Positions 1-12,284 of a stretch of DNA of 64,000 nucleotides are shown here, piece after piece. Positions within the stretch are counted from its first letter, which is position 1. Each line of letters starts with the position of its first letter. The position numbers and the translations under genes were made by a program. Source of the stretch: Strigamia acuminata (lineage: Eukaryota; Arthropoda; Chilopoda; Geophilomorpha; Linotaeniidae); contig OX442315.1 of assembly GCA_949358305.1 (NCBI GenBank), positions 1,488,001 through 1,552,000 of the forward strand, in the 5' to 3' direction. The notes below the pieces were generated by a model. The model searched no databases. It saw nothing but the letters and a program-made list of their open reading frames with translations, and had not been told where the DNA came from.

Positions 1-780
1 AACCACCCAGGCTTTAAGTAGCAAGCCGGACAAGTTTTATGCAATAAGCTGCCTGGCTCCTATGATTTTTAACGATTTTTAAAGTAGGGATTTGGCTTGG
101 CTAATGAAATTCAGGCTAATTGCCGATTGTAATTACATTGTGCGAACGCAGCCAACGCGAACCGGAGTTACGGAACGTTATAACGAGACTTTAGCCCAAC
201 GTTGTATTAACGTGGTTTTGGGGGGTGACGACGGGGATGTAGAGAGTTGGATTTTAGATTTATAAAAATGTTTCCATCTCGAGGTCAATGAGAATCAGAC
301 TATCAGAAACACATGACGTGAAACTGAGGGTAATAAATGATGTCACTTCCGTTCCGATTGGTTAATTTAGAAGCTAGTGAGAAAAGAGGGCAACCGAGGG
401 GGAGTTTGACCACTTGCCGTCCAGGTGGTGCCATTCAACCGTTAAGGGGGCCATATCCCAACCACGTGACTTGGGTTGATGAGGTCACATGACAGACTCA
501 TTGATTGATTCCCATGACTCATTTTTTTTGCTCAAATTGAATGGAAAAGTTTTCATTTTAGAAAAATACATTTTTCTACTCAACATACAATGAAGGATTT
601 GTTGCTTCGACCAGTTTTTGTGGGTCAAGGACAGGAAGAGGAATGTGCCATGTCCATCCCCTTAAAAACCATCCCCCCTGGCCATTTTGTTTTCCATTTG
701 TTTGTGGAAAGGGCCCCTTAATGATAGAAAAGGAGAGGTGTGAGATACAACATGTTGCTCAACTTTAAATAAGATTTGTA
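1..780. other. Gene-free flank
   Basis: No open reading frame with coding character, splice structure or RNA gene is visible. The sequence is unique-looking and moderately AT-rich, with no repeat that I could delimit. Confidence 0.4.
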
Positions 781-839
781 GTTTATCTTGTGTTTAAGGC
801 CCCACAAAACAGATTAGGTGTACTCAAGCCATTTTGGGG

Positions 840-1165
840 CCCCTAGAACACCACAAAAAGTGCTTTGGGGGCCTTAATAAGGGGTCCAGTGTCCCAGAGG
901 GGCCCCCAAGGATCTTGGGGCTCTAAGAATTGGGCATTTCTTGCACATATAACTCTAGTGGACATTTTTCAAAATATACAATTTTTATTTTGTGGGGCCC
1001 CATGTTATGTTTGGGGCCTGGGGGCCTTAATAATGGGTCCTGTGTACCAGAGGGGGCCCCAAGGACCTTGTATAACCCTAGTGGACATTTTTCAAAATGA
1101 TACAATATTTTTTTTTTTAAATTCTTTTTGGGGCCCCATGTTATGTTTGGGGCCCGGGCTGTAGG
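840..1165. repeat. Imperfect direct duplication rich in GGGGCCCC
   Basis: A block containing GGGGCCTTAATAA, a CTAGTGGACATTTTTCAAAA segment and a CCCCATGTTATGTTTGGGGC segment occurs twice, with the parts offset by about 123 to 153 bp. The ORF that crosses it (865-1164) only reads through the repeat and is not called as a gene. Confidence 0.55.
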
Positions 1166-2860
1166 AATTTTTGAATGGGCGAGTTAGTGAGTTTGGGTTT
1201 GGTCTTGACATGTGGCAGACAGACCTCTTAGGTCGTGGGAAGAAGTAGTTTGTTGAGGAAGAAGGTGGATTCTATATACCGGAAGTGCATCACTTCCCCC
1301 TTTTACCCTCTCCAGGTCTCTCTCTCTCTCTCTGCCATCCCGTTCCCCTCGGGATGAATGAGAAGTTTTGCCGGTTTGCGACTGACCTTGTTCGCGAATA
1401 ACCAGACGATGCAATGCCACACCTGAACCATACACCTTAAACCAGTCGGCCATCTTGTTCCCCCTGTTTTTTTTTTCTTCTTCTTTTCCCCACTTTTCAA
1501 ATGGCTTTCTGTGAGAAGTCTCTTTTTTTATCCCTCCCTTGCAAGTTTCAAGATTGGGCGAGGTCGAAAATGTGGGAAATTGTGTGGGAATTGGGGCTGA
1601 AATGGGGAATTGTGGGAAATAAGTTATAGACAGACCTGTACTGCGTGTTATGGCTATGGGAATGGCTGCCCATTGAAGATTTGTGGTTTTCTATGGCAAT
1701 TGTGGGCTGGGAAATGAAAATTGTGTGCAATTTTGGAAGTGATTAAAAATTAACATGTAGTTGTATGGGAATTAGGGTTAGGTGGAAATTATTAATGAGT
1801 TATGCAATTAGTTATGCATGGGTTTTGGAGGTGGGGGATATGGAGGTTTGTTTTGAAGAGTTGCCCTTCCCTTTCCCCCCCTCCCACTCCCTTATCCCCC
1901 ACCAAAATGGCTGCCATGGTGGGATGGTCTGGAAAGAGGAAGACCAGATGCAGGGTTATGGGAGGGGAGAATGAAATTGGATATTTTGGGGGTTTGGTTG
2001 GAAATCAAAGATGGTGGCCACCCCAAAAAAAAAATTTAAGATTTTTTATTTTTTTAGGAGAAAAATATTTTTGGGTATGGGGTGGGGGTCGAAAATTAAA
2101 AATGGTGTCCAAAATAATTTTTTTTTTTTTGGAATTAAAAAAAAAAAAAAAAAAAAAAAACCAAGATGGCCGCCGGGTAAGTTTTAAGTTGTTGTCCAAG
2201 TGCTTCACGCTTTAAAAGTATAATAGGAAAGTATGGGGCTTTGAGGTGAAGGGAAAGGAGGGTGCAGGGTGGGGTTTTAGTGCAGTTAGTGGACCCATTC
2301 ATCGTGGATCCGTTCCACTGTCAAGTTTTCGGATCCGTGAAGTTGGTGCAGCTGTTCATTATTTAGAAGAAGGAAAAAAATAAAAAAAATAAAATGAAAA
2401 TTTTTGAAGTAAAAGGAAAAGGTGGATTAATGCGGGCAATTGGCACCAGGGCGGCGGTGGCGTGGTGCGGTTGTTTCCCACGGAGCAGACGGCGGTTATG
2501 GCCTAAACTTGTCATGAGTGGCGACTTGACGCCCAGACAACATGCTTCGGACTTGATCTTGATGGCCCCGTTCGTTTTTAACTTGAACGTACCCCCGTGC
2601 TAGGAAGACATGTGCCCTTGAAAAGCCCCAACCCCCATTTGGAGAAAAAATAGAAAAAAACGTAAATTATTTTTAGGCCTAAGGTGCAATTTTTGATTTT
2701 CAAGGAAACGAGGGTTTTTCTTTTTTTTTTATGAAGTTGAGGGTTTTTTAGGTCTAGGGTAAATTTTTAGGCCCAAGGTGAAATTTTTGTTTCAGTTTAT
2801 ACAGTAAAGGTGATTAGAAATTGATGCTTATGGTCTAAAAATGGAATTTTTTGGAATTGA
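1166..2860. other. Low-complexity intergenic DNA
   Basis: The stretch holds a (TC)n tract near 1317-1334, long A and T runs (2104-2160) and several AAGATGG or GCCATNTT motifs. No gene was recognised. Confidence 0.4.
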
Positions 2861-3170
2861 ATTGGGGTCTAAAATTTTTTTTATAGTTGGATTAGGGTCT
2901 AAAATGTATTATTTAAGCTGTATTTGGGTCTAAGATGAATTATTTTAGCTGAATTTGGGTCTAAAATGTATTATTTAAGCTGAATTTGGATCTAAAATGT
3001 ATTATTAATCTGAATTTGGGTCTAAAATGTATTATTTCAGTTGAATTTGGGTCTAAAATGTATTATTTAAGCTGATTTTGGGTGTAAAATTTATTATTTA
3101 ATCTGAATTTGGGTGTAAAATGTATTTTTTAAGCTGAATTTGGGTCTAAAATGTTATTTTTTGAGATAAA
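2861..3170. repeat. 31-bp tandem repeat
   Basis: About ten degenerate head-to-tail copies of a roughly 31-bp unit are present. Its core is GAATTTGGGTCTAAAATGTA followed by TTATTTAAGCT. Copies differ by single substitutions and 1-3-bp indels. Confidence 0.75.
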
Positions 3171-5848
3171 ATTCGATTTTTTTAATTCAAAAATTTCAAA
3201 TTAGGCCTAAAATATATTTTTATAGTCTACAATCTTAAAAAAAAAAATCTTAATTTTTTTTTATGTCTAAAATTTACCAAAGTCTAAATTTTAACACTAC
3301 ACTTCGAAAACCTAAAAACCCTCGGAGGCCCACCAGCATCTTAGGCCTCCCAAGGTCCACATTTGAAAGTATAACAGTGAAGTCACCAATAAAAAAAAAA
3401 TGATTTGGCCCCAATTTGATTATTACCTGCTGCGAGGGGCACACACACACATGCCCTTGAAAAAGCCCCCAAACCAGCCCCCCACGCCACAATCGGCCAT
3501 CTTTATTCGCCATATTTATTCTGACTCGCAGGGAGTGAGCGAACGATGAGCATTTGTTGCTCTTCCAAGAACGGCCGTTGAGAAATTGTGAAAACTCGTG
3601 CGCGCTAATTCGCCTTTCTCTCGCCAGTCGCCACGCGATTGTTTTGAGCGTCTGCTCGATCAAGGTCGCCACGTGTTGACCTTGCAGCGGGTTGGCGAAC
3701 CCCTTTGAAGCCACCTACTCATATAGAGCTCAAGGTGGTCGAAAAAGGGTAAAAGAAAATGAGACCTTGGCTGAAAGGCATTTCCTTCCACCCACATGCC
3801 AATTTGAGTTGCCAACAATTCTCGCTAGGCCCTTTCCCCGCGTCTCGTGCCCCAGATCCACGTTTGTTTACATCCGTCGGCAAATCTAGGCTTCCCGAGG
3901 CCGGTCCAGCCTTGAGGATGAATCGGAGATCGACGATTGGTCGGGTCTTCGAGAAAGTCGTCCCGCAGATTGCGACAAACGTTCACAATTTATAAAATAA
4001 AGTTAATTTAAAACTCACGTTTGTCAGGAAAGCAAACAGTTTTCTAACGGTAGGTAATCGATTACAATGTCTGGGTCTATTTTTTTGCATCACTACACCA
4101 GTAAAATGGCTCGGCCAATGGGAGAAAGGACTCTTTTGACTCGAACGAGAGTGTAGTTCGTATTTCGTACATCGACTGGAAAGAGACGAAGCTTCCGAGG
4201 GTCATCGTTGTTCTAACCGAATGTAAGGGTTACGAAATGGCCGTACCTAAACAAAAACATACTTCTGACATGTTGTACTACGTAATACCTATACACTATG
4301 TCTGAACTTCGCGCCATAACATGTGCAAACGTTGATGGATCGTTGCAGGAAAGATACTCGGGGTTGCGTCAAAGTTTCTCGGGTTGCGAGCAACCTTTTA
4401 CGGACTAAAACACCCGATATCTCCGGGGTTGCAAAGTTTAACCCTTTCAGCGAAACCGTTAACATACGGGGGCTAAGAAGTTTTGCGATTTTTGGGAGTA
4501 CGAAAGTACGAAATGAATATTTATCAATAACTTTTGAACTCATGAAGTTAATAATACAATAATTTTTGTCACCTTTCGTACGTCGTCGGCTTCTGTTGGG
4601 CTGCCTCGACGGTCACGGCTCGGCGCCGCCTTTCGTTGGTTATCGTCAATATCCAGCGATTGCGTTTGAATCGGGTCAGCTGACTCGGATAATCAGAATG
4701 CTGATAACAATATAATAATTGGTCCGTTTGAAAAATATGAAAAAAGAAAAAAACGAACGGAACTAGAAACCGTGAAGGGCGTCGTGGGTTGGGCATTTCC
4801 GGTCCAAGCTTATGCCGGTGACAGGTGGTGAGCGACGCAACAGGATGGCCAGGTGGACGAGAGACGCGTTGCTTGGAAAAATACGAGACGGTGACCTTGC
4901 TGGGGGTCCCGAGTCTCTCGCTCATCGAGCTCATCGCCACCGTCGTCTCGCACGTGGGAAAGAAACGCCGTTTCGGCACCTCGGACGGACGCCGGGGGAG
5001 GTGGGAGGAGGGCAGGTGGAAAGATGGAGGGGGTCCGGGGGTCCGCCAACGAGGAGTTGAGGAAATGCTTCGGGAAGACGGTGCGTTCTTCTCACCTCAA
5101 AAAACGCGAAGGAAATTGGTAACGGATATAAGCTCGACAGGAAAGAGAAAAAAACCGGGACAAGATGGCGGAGGCGGGGGGGGGGGGTACCGCCAAATTG
5201 GGTCAGCGGTGGCAAAAAAATTGGGAAGATTTGGATCGGAGAGAGTCCGGTGGTGATTTTGTCCTCGTTTCGGTTCAACTGAGAAGTTAAATTCGATTTC
5301 CGGCCGGAATGTTGCAACAATGGATGGTTTTTGGGTGCCCAGAAAGATAGCCCTCGCCAAGACCTATCTGCCGGACCCTTTATTTGGGCCGTTGACCCAC
5401 CGGAAGTGGAGTTATGGCCTCTCGAATGGACCCCCTGCGACGTCGAGGAATTTTTCGCTTTCCTACTTATCTCCTCTCCCTGTCAGCCATGTTTGCTGAG
5501 GGTGCTATTTAAAGGCCCGGCCAGTTGTGGTAAATAAGTATGTTTGGCCGCTTCCCCCCATGTTGTTTGCTGGGCCCTAACCCTTTGGCGAGGGTGGGGA
5601 ATGTTTTTCTATGAAAGGGCCTCAAATGGGTGATGTTTTTGTGATTTTGATTTGTATTGAGGTGAGTTTTAGTGGTTTGTGCCCTTTGGTGTTGGTTTGT
5701 TTCAGCAAAGGGCCTCAAGTGGGGGCATTGAGTGTGTGTCCTTGTTGTTTAGGGAAGTGTTTAATTATGGGAATAAATTTTTTGTGCCCTTAGGTAATGG
5801 ATTTATGGGAATGGTCATCAAGTAGGCAATATTGGAATGTTGTTTGAT
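3171..5848. other. Intergenic DNA with a GC-rich core
   Basis: No recognisable gene. The part from 4800 to 5330 is GC- and CpG-rich and therefore open in several frames on both strands (for example 4825-5256 + and 4931-5320 -). These overlapping ORFs show no family motif or splice pattern. It could be a CpG-rich promoter or an old repeat. Confidence 0.35.
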
Positions 5849-5852
5849 TTAA

Positions 5853-6486
5853 CACTAGAACGGCCAGACCGGTCATTTTGACCGGAAATGCTGTTTAAAA
5901 CAGCTGCAGCAATAAACCCAATGGGTTTACGATGCTGCTAATTTGCGACTTTAGCTGATTTATGATGCTTTATATCATAAATCATCGAAAGTTGCATTTA
6001 TCTTAAGAAATTATAAAAAAAAAGTGAATTCACCTAGAACGGCCGAAACCGGTCAAAATAACCGGTTGAAACCACCTGAACAATACGTCCACCAAATTGC
6101 ACTAAACGTGCACCAAACGTGCACCAAACGTGCACAATACGTGCATACAACGTTTTGGCATCAAACTGATTCAGTAACACGCGAAACATACGAAGAAAAT
6201 ACCAAAACAAAAATTTATGGTTTTTATAAAATCTGATAATATTAAAAACGGAAATTTAATTTTATCAGGTTTTATAATAACCATCAATTTTTGTTTTGGT
6301 ATTTTCTTCGCATATTTCGCGTGTTACTAAATCCATTTGATGTCAAAACGTTGTATGCCCGTATTGTGCACGTATTGTGAAAGTATTTTGCACATTTGGT
6401 GCACGTATTGTTCACGATATTGAAAACCGGTCATTTTGACCGGTTTTGGCCGTTCTAGGTAGGCGGAAATTCCGGCCGTTCTAGTG
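5853..6486. mobile_element. piggyBac-like MITE (fold-back)
   Basis: The element starts CACTAGAACGGCC and ends GGCCGTTCTAGTG, and is flanked on both sides by TTAA (5849-5852 and 6487-6490), the piggyBac target-site duplication. The termini are followed by ACCGGTCATTTTGACCGG palindromes, and the interior is a long imperfect inverted repeat. For example, the GAAAATACCAAAACAAAAAT arm near 6194 returns inverted near 6290. The left arm contains a short ACGTGCACCAA tandem. There is no transposase, so it is non-autonomous. Confidence 0.8.
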
Positions 6487-6490
6487 TTAA

Positions 6491-8015
6491 GGCATGCTGA
6501 TGGGAATAAAAGTTTGTTTGTTTTTGTGCCCTTTGATTTATACTTGAAGGCCTTTTTTGATTTGCGACGGTGTGGGTTTATACGGCTTTTGCAAAGGGCA
6601 TCAAATTAATAATGTCTGTTTGATGTGGGAAGATAATGTGCAAATAGAATGGCCCTTTTGGTGGAGATAAAAAATATTTGATTTAGAAAGATTGTTAAAA
6701 ACAAATAAATAAGGGCCCCTTGAGAAAAGGGCACCAATTCCCTCAAAAAATAAAAATAAAAACGAATTTTCTCTTCAAAGGGGGGCACTAAAAATGATGA
6801 AATTTTAATTTTCCAGGCCCCTATTGATTTTCTGTGGTGCCCTTTGAGTGAAGGTCATCTAATAATAGATTTTAGGCTCTTTGACAGCATGATTTAATGT
6901 TGTTTTGAGAATAGGGCCTTAATATTTCTAATGGATGCAGATCCCCGTTAAGTATGCATCAACCATGATTTAGGGGGGATGATTGTGATTTATGTTCCAT
7001 TAATTAATGGCCTCCATTTTTTTTTTGTGTCAGCCATTAGTGCCCTTTTGTTCATCTAATCATATCTTCACGACTATTTTTTTTCCCCTGAAAAATTCAT
7101 GTTCCAGTGACCTAAAAAGCCAAAAAATGACCAAGTGACGAAACCAAAATGGCGTCCAAGGGGAGGGGGAGAAGAGGGGGGTCATTAAAGGTGGGTGTAG
7201 TGGAAAAGGGGAGATAAGGAACAAGATTTATAACACCGCTTCTTGCGTAAAGGACACGAGTTTGGTTTGGGTGGGGGACTTTTTCTTTACCCCCACCCTA
7301 GCCGCCTAAACCCCTATTTTGGACGGCCATTTTGGATTTTTTAAATTTTTTATTTTTTCAACTCTTTTCTGGTGATCACAAGTTTGATTAAAAGGAGGAG
7401 TGGTCCAATGGGGCCCTGCACGTGCATGGAGGAACGCGTGGGGGCTTATGAGTCACCCCACCCCCCCTCTGTCATTTGTTATGAACGTAATTGTATTACG
7501 GAACGGAAAATCATCTCGCACAGACTCCTGTTGTCATGGAAACAAAATGATCCTCCCTTTACCTATGACTCACCACAATATCCCTTTCCCCCCTTGTTTT
7601 TATTTTACCCATCCTCCCCTCCACCCCCGAGATCAAATGGAACCTGTGCTACAATTTGCCAGATATTGACCAATGCAGTTGTGCAAAATTATTTTTAGCA
7701 CTGGGGGTAAGTGATTTTTTTTTTGGGTGGCCATTTTATTTACCCCTAGTTTTGAAAAAATAGTTTTTTTTTGGTTTTTTTTTTATCTCCTGGTTTTGGT
7801 TGGGTTGAATGGTGTTTATAATGTGAGAATGATTGTTGGGATTGATGTGGGGGTTGTTGAAGGGAGGGTTTTGAGTTTCCCCTATTTTTGGATGTTGGGG
7901 GAGATTTTTAACCCCCAGTTTTTGGCTAATCTGGATGGGATTGGGTTAGATGTAGTTGAGGATGTGGAAATTAGGATTTAAATGGGGGTAAGGGGTTTGG
8001 TGAAACGATATTTTA
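6491..8015. other. Intergenic DNA
   Basis: AT-rich DNA with scattered GCCCTTT-type repeats and homopolymers. The ORFs here (7372-7698, 7727-7981) lack family features. Nothing else was recognised. Confidence 0.35.
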
Positions 8016-8776
8016 TTTACCCCCACTTTTTTGTGTCACGTGATTTTTTATTTACCCCCACTTTTTTGTGTTATGTGATTTTTGGTTTTTAGTTTGTTTA
8101 GGAAATGAGTTGAAAGAAAGCACTCAAGAATCTGAAATCGACCTAGGGGTTCTTTGATTTACCCCCACTTTTTTATATATTTAATTTTTTTATTTTTAAA
8201 TATCTAATTTATATAAAATTTCTTTTTAGTTAATTTGGTTAAAAGATTGGTCAGGTTAGTGGAATTTGGTGGGGAATAAATGTAGGGGTTCCTTGAAGAG
8301 TTTATTTACCCCCACTTTTTTATATGTTTAATTTTTTAATTTTTTTTTTTATATGTCTAATTTATATAAAAATTTTTTTTTAGTTAATTTGGTTGAAAGA
8401 TTGGTCAGGTTAGTGGAATTTGGTTGGGAATAGATGTAGGGGTATTATTTACCCCCACTTTTTAAAAGTTGGCAGATTTTTTTATGAATTTTGGTTATTT
8501 TTCTAGAAATTAGTTAAAAAATCGTCTGGGAATATTGAAGTGCATCTGGGAGTGAATTGACACCCACCTCATTTTAACCCCCACCCCCACTTTTACATAT
8601 TGAAGTGTATACACTCATATTGCTTGAATTTTTAACCCCTACTTTTTTATTAATATGGTGGAAAAAATGGAAATTGCCATTGAAATGCAACCAGGGGTTA
8701 AAATGAACCCACATTTTTATTTACCCTCACTTTTTAAAAAAAATAAACCCACATTTTTATTTACCCCCACTTTTTA
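8016..8776. repeat. Dispersed TTTACCCCCACTTTTTT motif cluster with a 154-bp duplication
   Basis: A 17-bp motif, TTTACCCCCACTTTTTT, recurs near 8016, 8051, 8158, 8304, 8448, 8719 (one mismatch) and 8760. The first two lie in a 35-bp tandem. The third to fifth belong to a duplication of about 154 bp that carries a TTGGTCAGGTTAGTGGAATT segment (copies at 8247 and 8401). No coding function is apparent. Confidence 0.7.
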
Positions 8777-10140
8777 AAAAAAAAGAATCTGATGATCTGA
8801 GAGCAAAAATATTGGAGGGATTGATTTGAGGGTCCCATAGGTACTCTAGGCGGAGAATTGGGGGTCTAAAATGTAAGAAAAAGGGGAAGGGAATGTTTAC
8901 CCCCATTTTGGATGCTTTGAGGGCGCTCCTGGTCACTTGTAGGGGTTATTTTGAAAACGAGGCTTCCCACTCTTCCCTTTTGTTGTGAGTGTGAACTATT
9001 CTGGATCAATAGTTCGTCTACCTCCATTGATCCCTTTGGTTGGACCAATGAGGAACCAGCGTTGCCTACTAGGGGGGGTCGTGAACCCCACGAGGGGGTG
9101 CATCAACCCCTTTTTACCACAAAATTAACACAAAAATCAACAAATTCTCAAAAAAAAAAATTAAACAAAAATTAAAAATTAAAAAATGTATAAATTTAAA
9201 ATTTAAAAAAAAATGGCGGCGATGGCGGCCATTTTTTTTTTTTTTTTTAAATGAGGAAAAATTATATGAAAAATGAAATGAAAAGTGAAAGAGAAAAAAG
9301 TCGCTTTTCCTCGCATCAAGGCCGATTTGGCGCCATTTTGGTGGTTGCCGAGCAACCAGGCCCCACGGAGCCAACGACTCCCAACTAGGCCAAGGTCCCC
9401 CATCAACATCCGGCCAGGGTCAGTGGCGTCTTCGCGTTGGAACCGACGTTTATCAACGACCGAACGCCACAAAAATAGAAAAATGGAATCCAAAATTTTT
9501 TTCAATCTTTTCTCCATCTTTTTCCCCCGCTCGCCCAACCCCCCCTCTTCCGGCCCCTCCCGACCCCACCCCCCCCCCGCGGCCCGCCGTAGCGTTAATC
9601 CGTTATTTCGCTATAGCGGAGCGGCAGCTGCGACCACGAGAAGCCAACAGCGCGTGCACGGACGCCAATGACGTCACGGGACGCTTTCCCTATTCTTCGC
9701 CAGCGTCCTCTTTGAGGGGGGTCCATGAATGAAGCACGTGCGAACTCCACCCCCGCCCCCAGCCACGAGACGCTCGAATTTTGATGGCGGAGTTGGCCGC
9801 CCCCCTTTAGAAATCCAAAATGGACGTTTTCCGCCATTTTGGTTGTGTTTTTGCTCGAAAGGGGGCGATTTTTTTTGCGAGTGGTCATTTAGGGTCATTT
9901 GTCACCTCTGACCCTTTGGCTTTGGGGGAGGGGTGCTGGAGCCCCTCTTCGGCCTTGAAGTGGACATGTTTAGGACGGTTGGGGGGATGTGTGCACTCTG
10001 TTGGGGGGTTTGTTGTTGGCAGCCACTGTGCGTGGAGGGCAGAGGGAATTGAGGAAGAAGAAGTTTTGCCCATTGAAACCTATGGGAGTTAGGCTTAGCC
10101 TGGATGTATGGGATACGTTATAATTGCTGGAATGGAAAAA
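8777..10140. other. Intergenic DNA, partly GC-rich
   Basis: The stretch contains a GGCGGC/GGCCAT cluster at 9212-9232, T and A runs, and a GC-rich segment from 9540 to 9800. ORFs 9285-9671 (+) and 9595-9888 (-) overlap in antiparallel frames with no family signature, so neither is called. Confidence 0.35.
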
Positions 10141-10173
10141 ATCGATCGATTTAAGCAGCTTAAAACGTCCGTT

Positions 10174-10298
10174 TGACGTGATGACGCTTTAAAAAAATTT
10201 TTGACGTGTTTGGGGAGTGAGTGGAATTGTTAGGTAGAGTTTTGACGTGACAATTTGACGATTTTTTGACGATTTTTGCTGGACGTCCATTTGACGTG
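10174..10298 (+). promoter_or_regulatory. Cluster of TGACGTG bZIP/CRE-like sites
   Basis: TGACGTG occurs at 10174-10180, 10202-10208, 10243-10249 and 10292-10298, with further TGACG half-sites at 10182, 10256 and 10267. TGACGTG is the core recognised by ATF/CREB/XBP1-class bZIP proteins. A regulatory role is inferred only from the density; the same TTTGACGTG text may simply be a degenerate repeat. Confidence 0.3.
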
Positions 10299-11015
10299 TT
10301 TGGGTGTTTGGTGGCTCGGTTCGCCCGATTGTCGATTCCGATGAGAAAAAGTGAGCGGACGTGGTTTGAACGTCATTTAGACGTAATAATCGATTTTTGT
10401 GCGTTTCGTTTTATTTTATTTTCAGTTTTATTTTTCGTTCTTTTCCCCCGTCTTGTTTTGAAGCGAACTAACAACCGAACTGACCCGAACCGGGCGTTGT
10501 AAAACCCGTCTAACAAGGTGGTTGGGATGGTCCCCCATTTCTCGCAATGGGGTCCTCGGAGACCGCACCTCCTTGTGGGAATCCAAGACGCCGCCATTGT
10601 CCCGACTCCAGGTGCGTCGTTACCTGTTGAGCCATTCATTATTGCACACGTCCAGGAAGTTTGAGTTTGCGTGACGTGTTTGCTGGATGGACATGGACGT
10701 TTGGTTTGGTCTTGATGGGGGTGTTTGATTGCTCGTCGTTTTTCACGTTTTGGACGTATGCGCATGCTCGCATCGGCAGATGGTGCGGCGCGTTGCCCTG
10801 GGCGACGCAACCAGACTCCATTTTGGGTCGGGTGGGGTCGGGGGAACGTGGACCAGCTGGCGTTCCTATTTCCTCGCGAGTTGCTACGTTTAAATCACCT
10901 GAGTTTGGGCCATTTGCAGCCGATTTGCGCGTTTTTAACTCGTTTTGGCTTGTTTGGGACTCGTTCTGGTCGTTTTGGCGTGTTTGGGACTCGTTTTGGT
11001 TGTTTTAACTCTTGT

Positions 11016-11865
11016 GGGACTCTTTTTAACTCTCTTGAGTGGGTTTTAAAGTCGTTTTGGTCGTTTTACACTCGTTTGGGTGGGTTTTCAAGTCGTTTAA
11101 ACTATTTTCACTCGTTTTAAGGTTATTTTCAAAGTTTTTCATTCGTCTTAAAGTTTATTTTGGTCGTTTTTAACTTGTTTTGGTCGTTTTTACTCTTTTG
11201 GGACTCGTATTGGTCGTTTTAATTCTTCTGGGACTCGTTTTAAGTCTCTTGAGTGGGTTTTTGAAGTCGTTTTGGTCGTTTTAACTCTTTTGGGTGGGTT
11301 TTCAAGTCGTTTAAACAATTTTCACTCGTTTTAAGGTTGTTTTCAAAGTTTTTCATTCGTTTTAAAGTTTATTTTGGTCGTTTTTAACTTGTTTTGGTCG
11401 TTTTTACTCTTTTGGGACTCGTATTGGTCGTTTTAATTCTTCTGGGACTCGTTTTAAGTCTCTTGAGTGGGTTTTTGAAGTCGTTTTGGTCGTTTTAACT
11501 CTTTTGGGTGGGTTTTCAAGTCGTTTAAACAATTTTCACTCGTTTTAAGGTTGTTTTCAAAGTTTTTCATTCGTTTTAAAGTTTATTTTGGTCGTTTTTA
11601 ACATGTTTTGGTCGTTTTTACTCTTTTGGGACTCGTATTGGTCGTTTTAATTCTTCTGGGACTCGTTTTAAGTCTCTTGAGTGGGTTTTTGAAGTCGTTT
11701 TGGTCGTTTTAACTCTTTTGGGTGGGTTTTCAAGTCGTTTAAACAATTTTCACTCGTTTTAAGGTTGTTTTCAAAGTTTTTCATTCGTTTTAAAGTTTAT
11801 TTTGGTCGTTTTCAAGTTGTTTTGGTCGTTTTAAGTGAATTTAGAAGGGTTTTGAAGTCATTTTG
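11016..11865. repeat. 214-bp tandem array, about four copies
   Basis: The landmark GGGACTCG/TTTTTAA recurs at 11016, 11230, 11444 and 11658, an exact 214-bp period. The first copy is more diverged, while the last three are almost identical. Each unit is itself built from degenerate TCGTTTTGGTCGTTTTAACT-like sub-repeats, so this is a higher-order repeat. The related sub-repeat sequence extends upstream to about 10930 and downstream to about 12060. Confidence 0.85.
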
Positions 11866-12284
11866 ATCAATTAACACTCGTTTTGATGTCGTTTTATGAG
11901 TTTTTCGAGTTTAAAACTCGTTTTGATGTCTTCCTATGGGTTTCTTGAAGTTTTAAACACGTTTTGATGTCGTTTGACGAGGTTTTTGAAGTTTCTCACT
12001 CGTTTTGTGCGTTTTAAAGCGATTTAAAATCGATTTGAGTGGTTTTGACCGCGTTTAAAAGTTTTGGTTTGAAGAGATTTCGTCGCCATGGCGACGGGAG
12101 TCAATGCCAGGGACTCGTGTTGCTCACCTGGCGCGTGTCTCGTCGCTGCACCTGGATCCGTCTTTTTTATTTTTTAATTTAAATTGATTTTATTAATAAA
12201 TGCTCGCGAGTGACGTGTTGTTGTGAATTCCTCCGAATTAAACCCACGCCATGATGGGAAAACGAAAATATAAAAAAAATTTAA

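Noticed and set aside
3274-3714. 146-codon minus-strand ORF
   Set aside because: No recognisable domain or splice context; starts in a repeat-like region. Kept out for lack of support.
4825-5256. 143-codon plus-strand ORF with overlapping minus-strand ORFs
   Set aside because: GC-rich DNA open in several frames with low-complexity Gly/Pro runs; no family feature.
9285-9671. 128-codon Arg/Pro/Ser-rich ORF
   Set aside because: Overlaps an antiparallel ORF in CpG-rich DNA, no motif.
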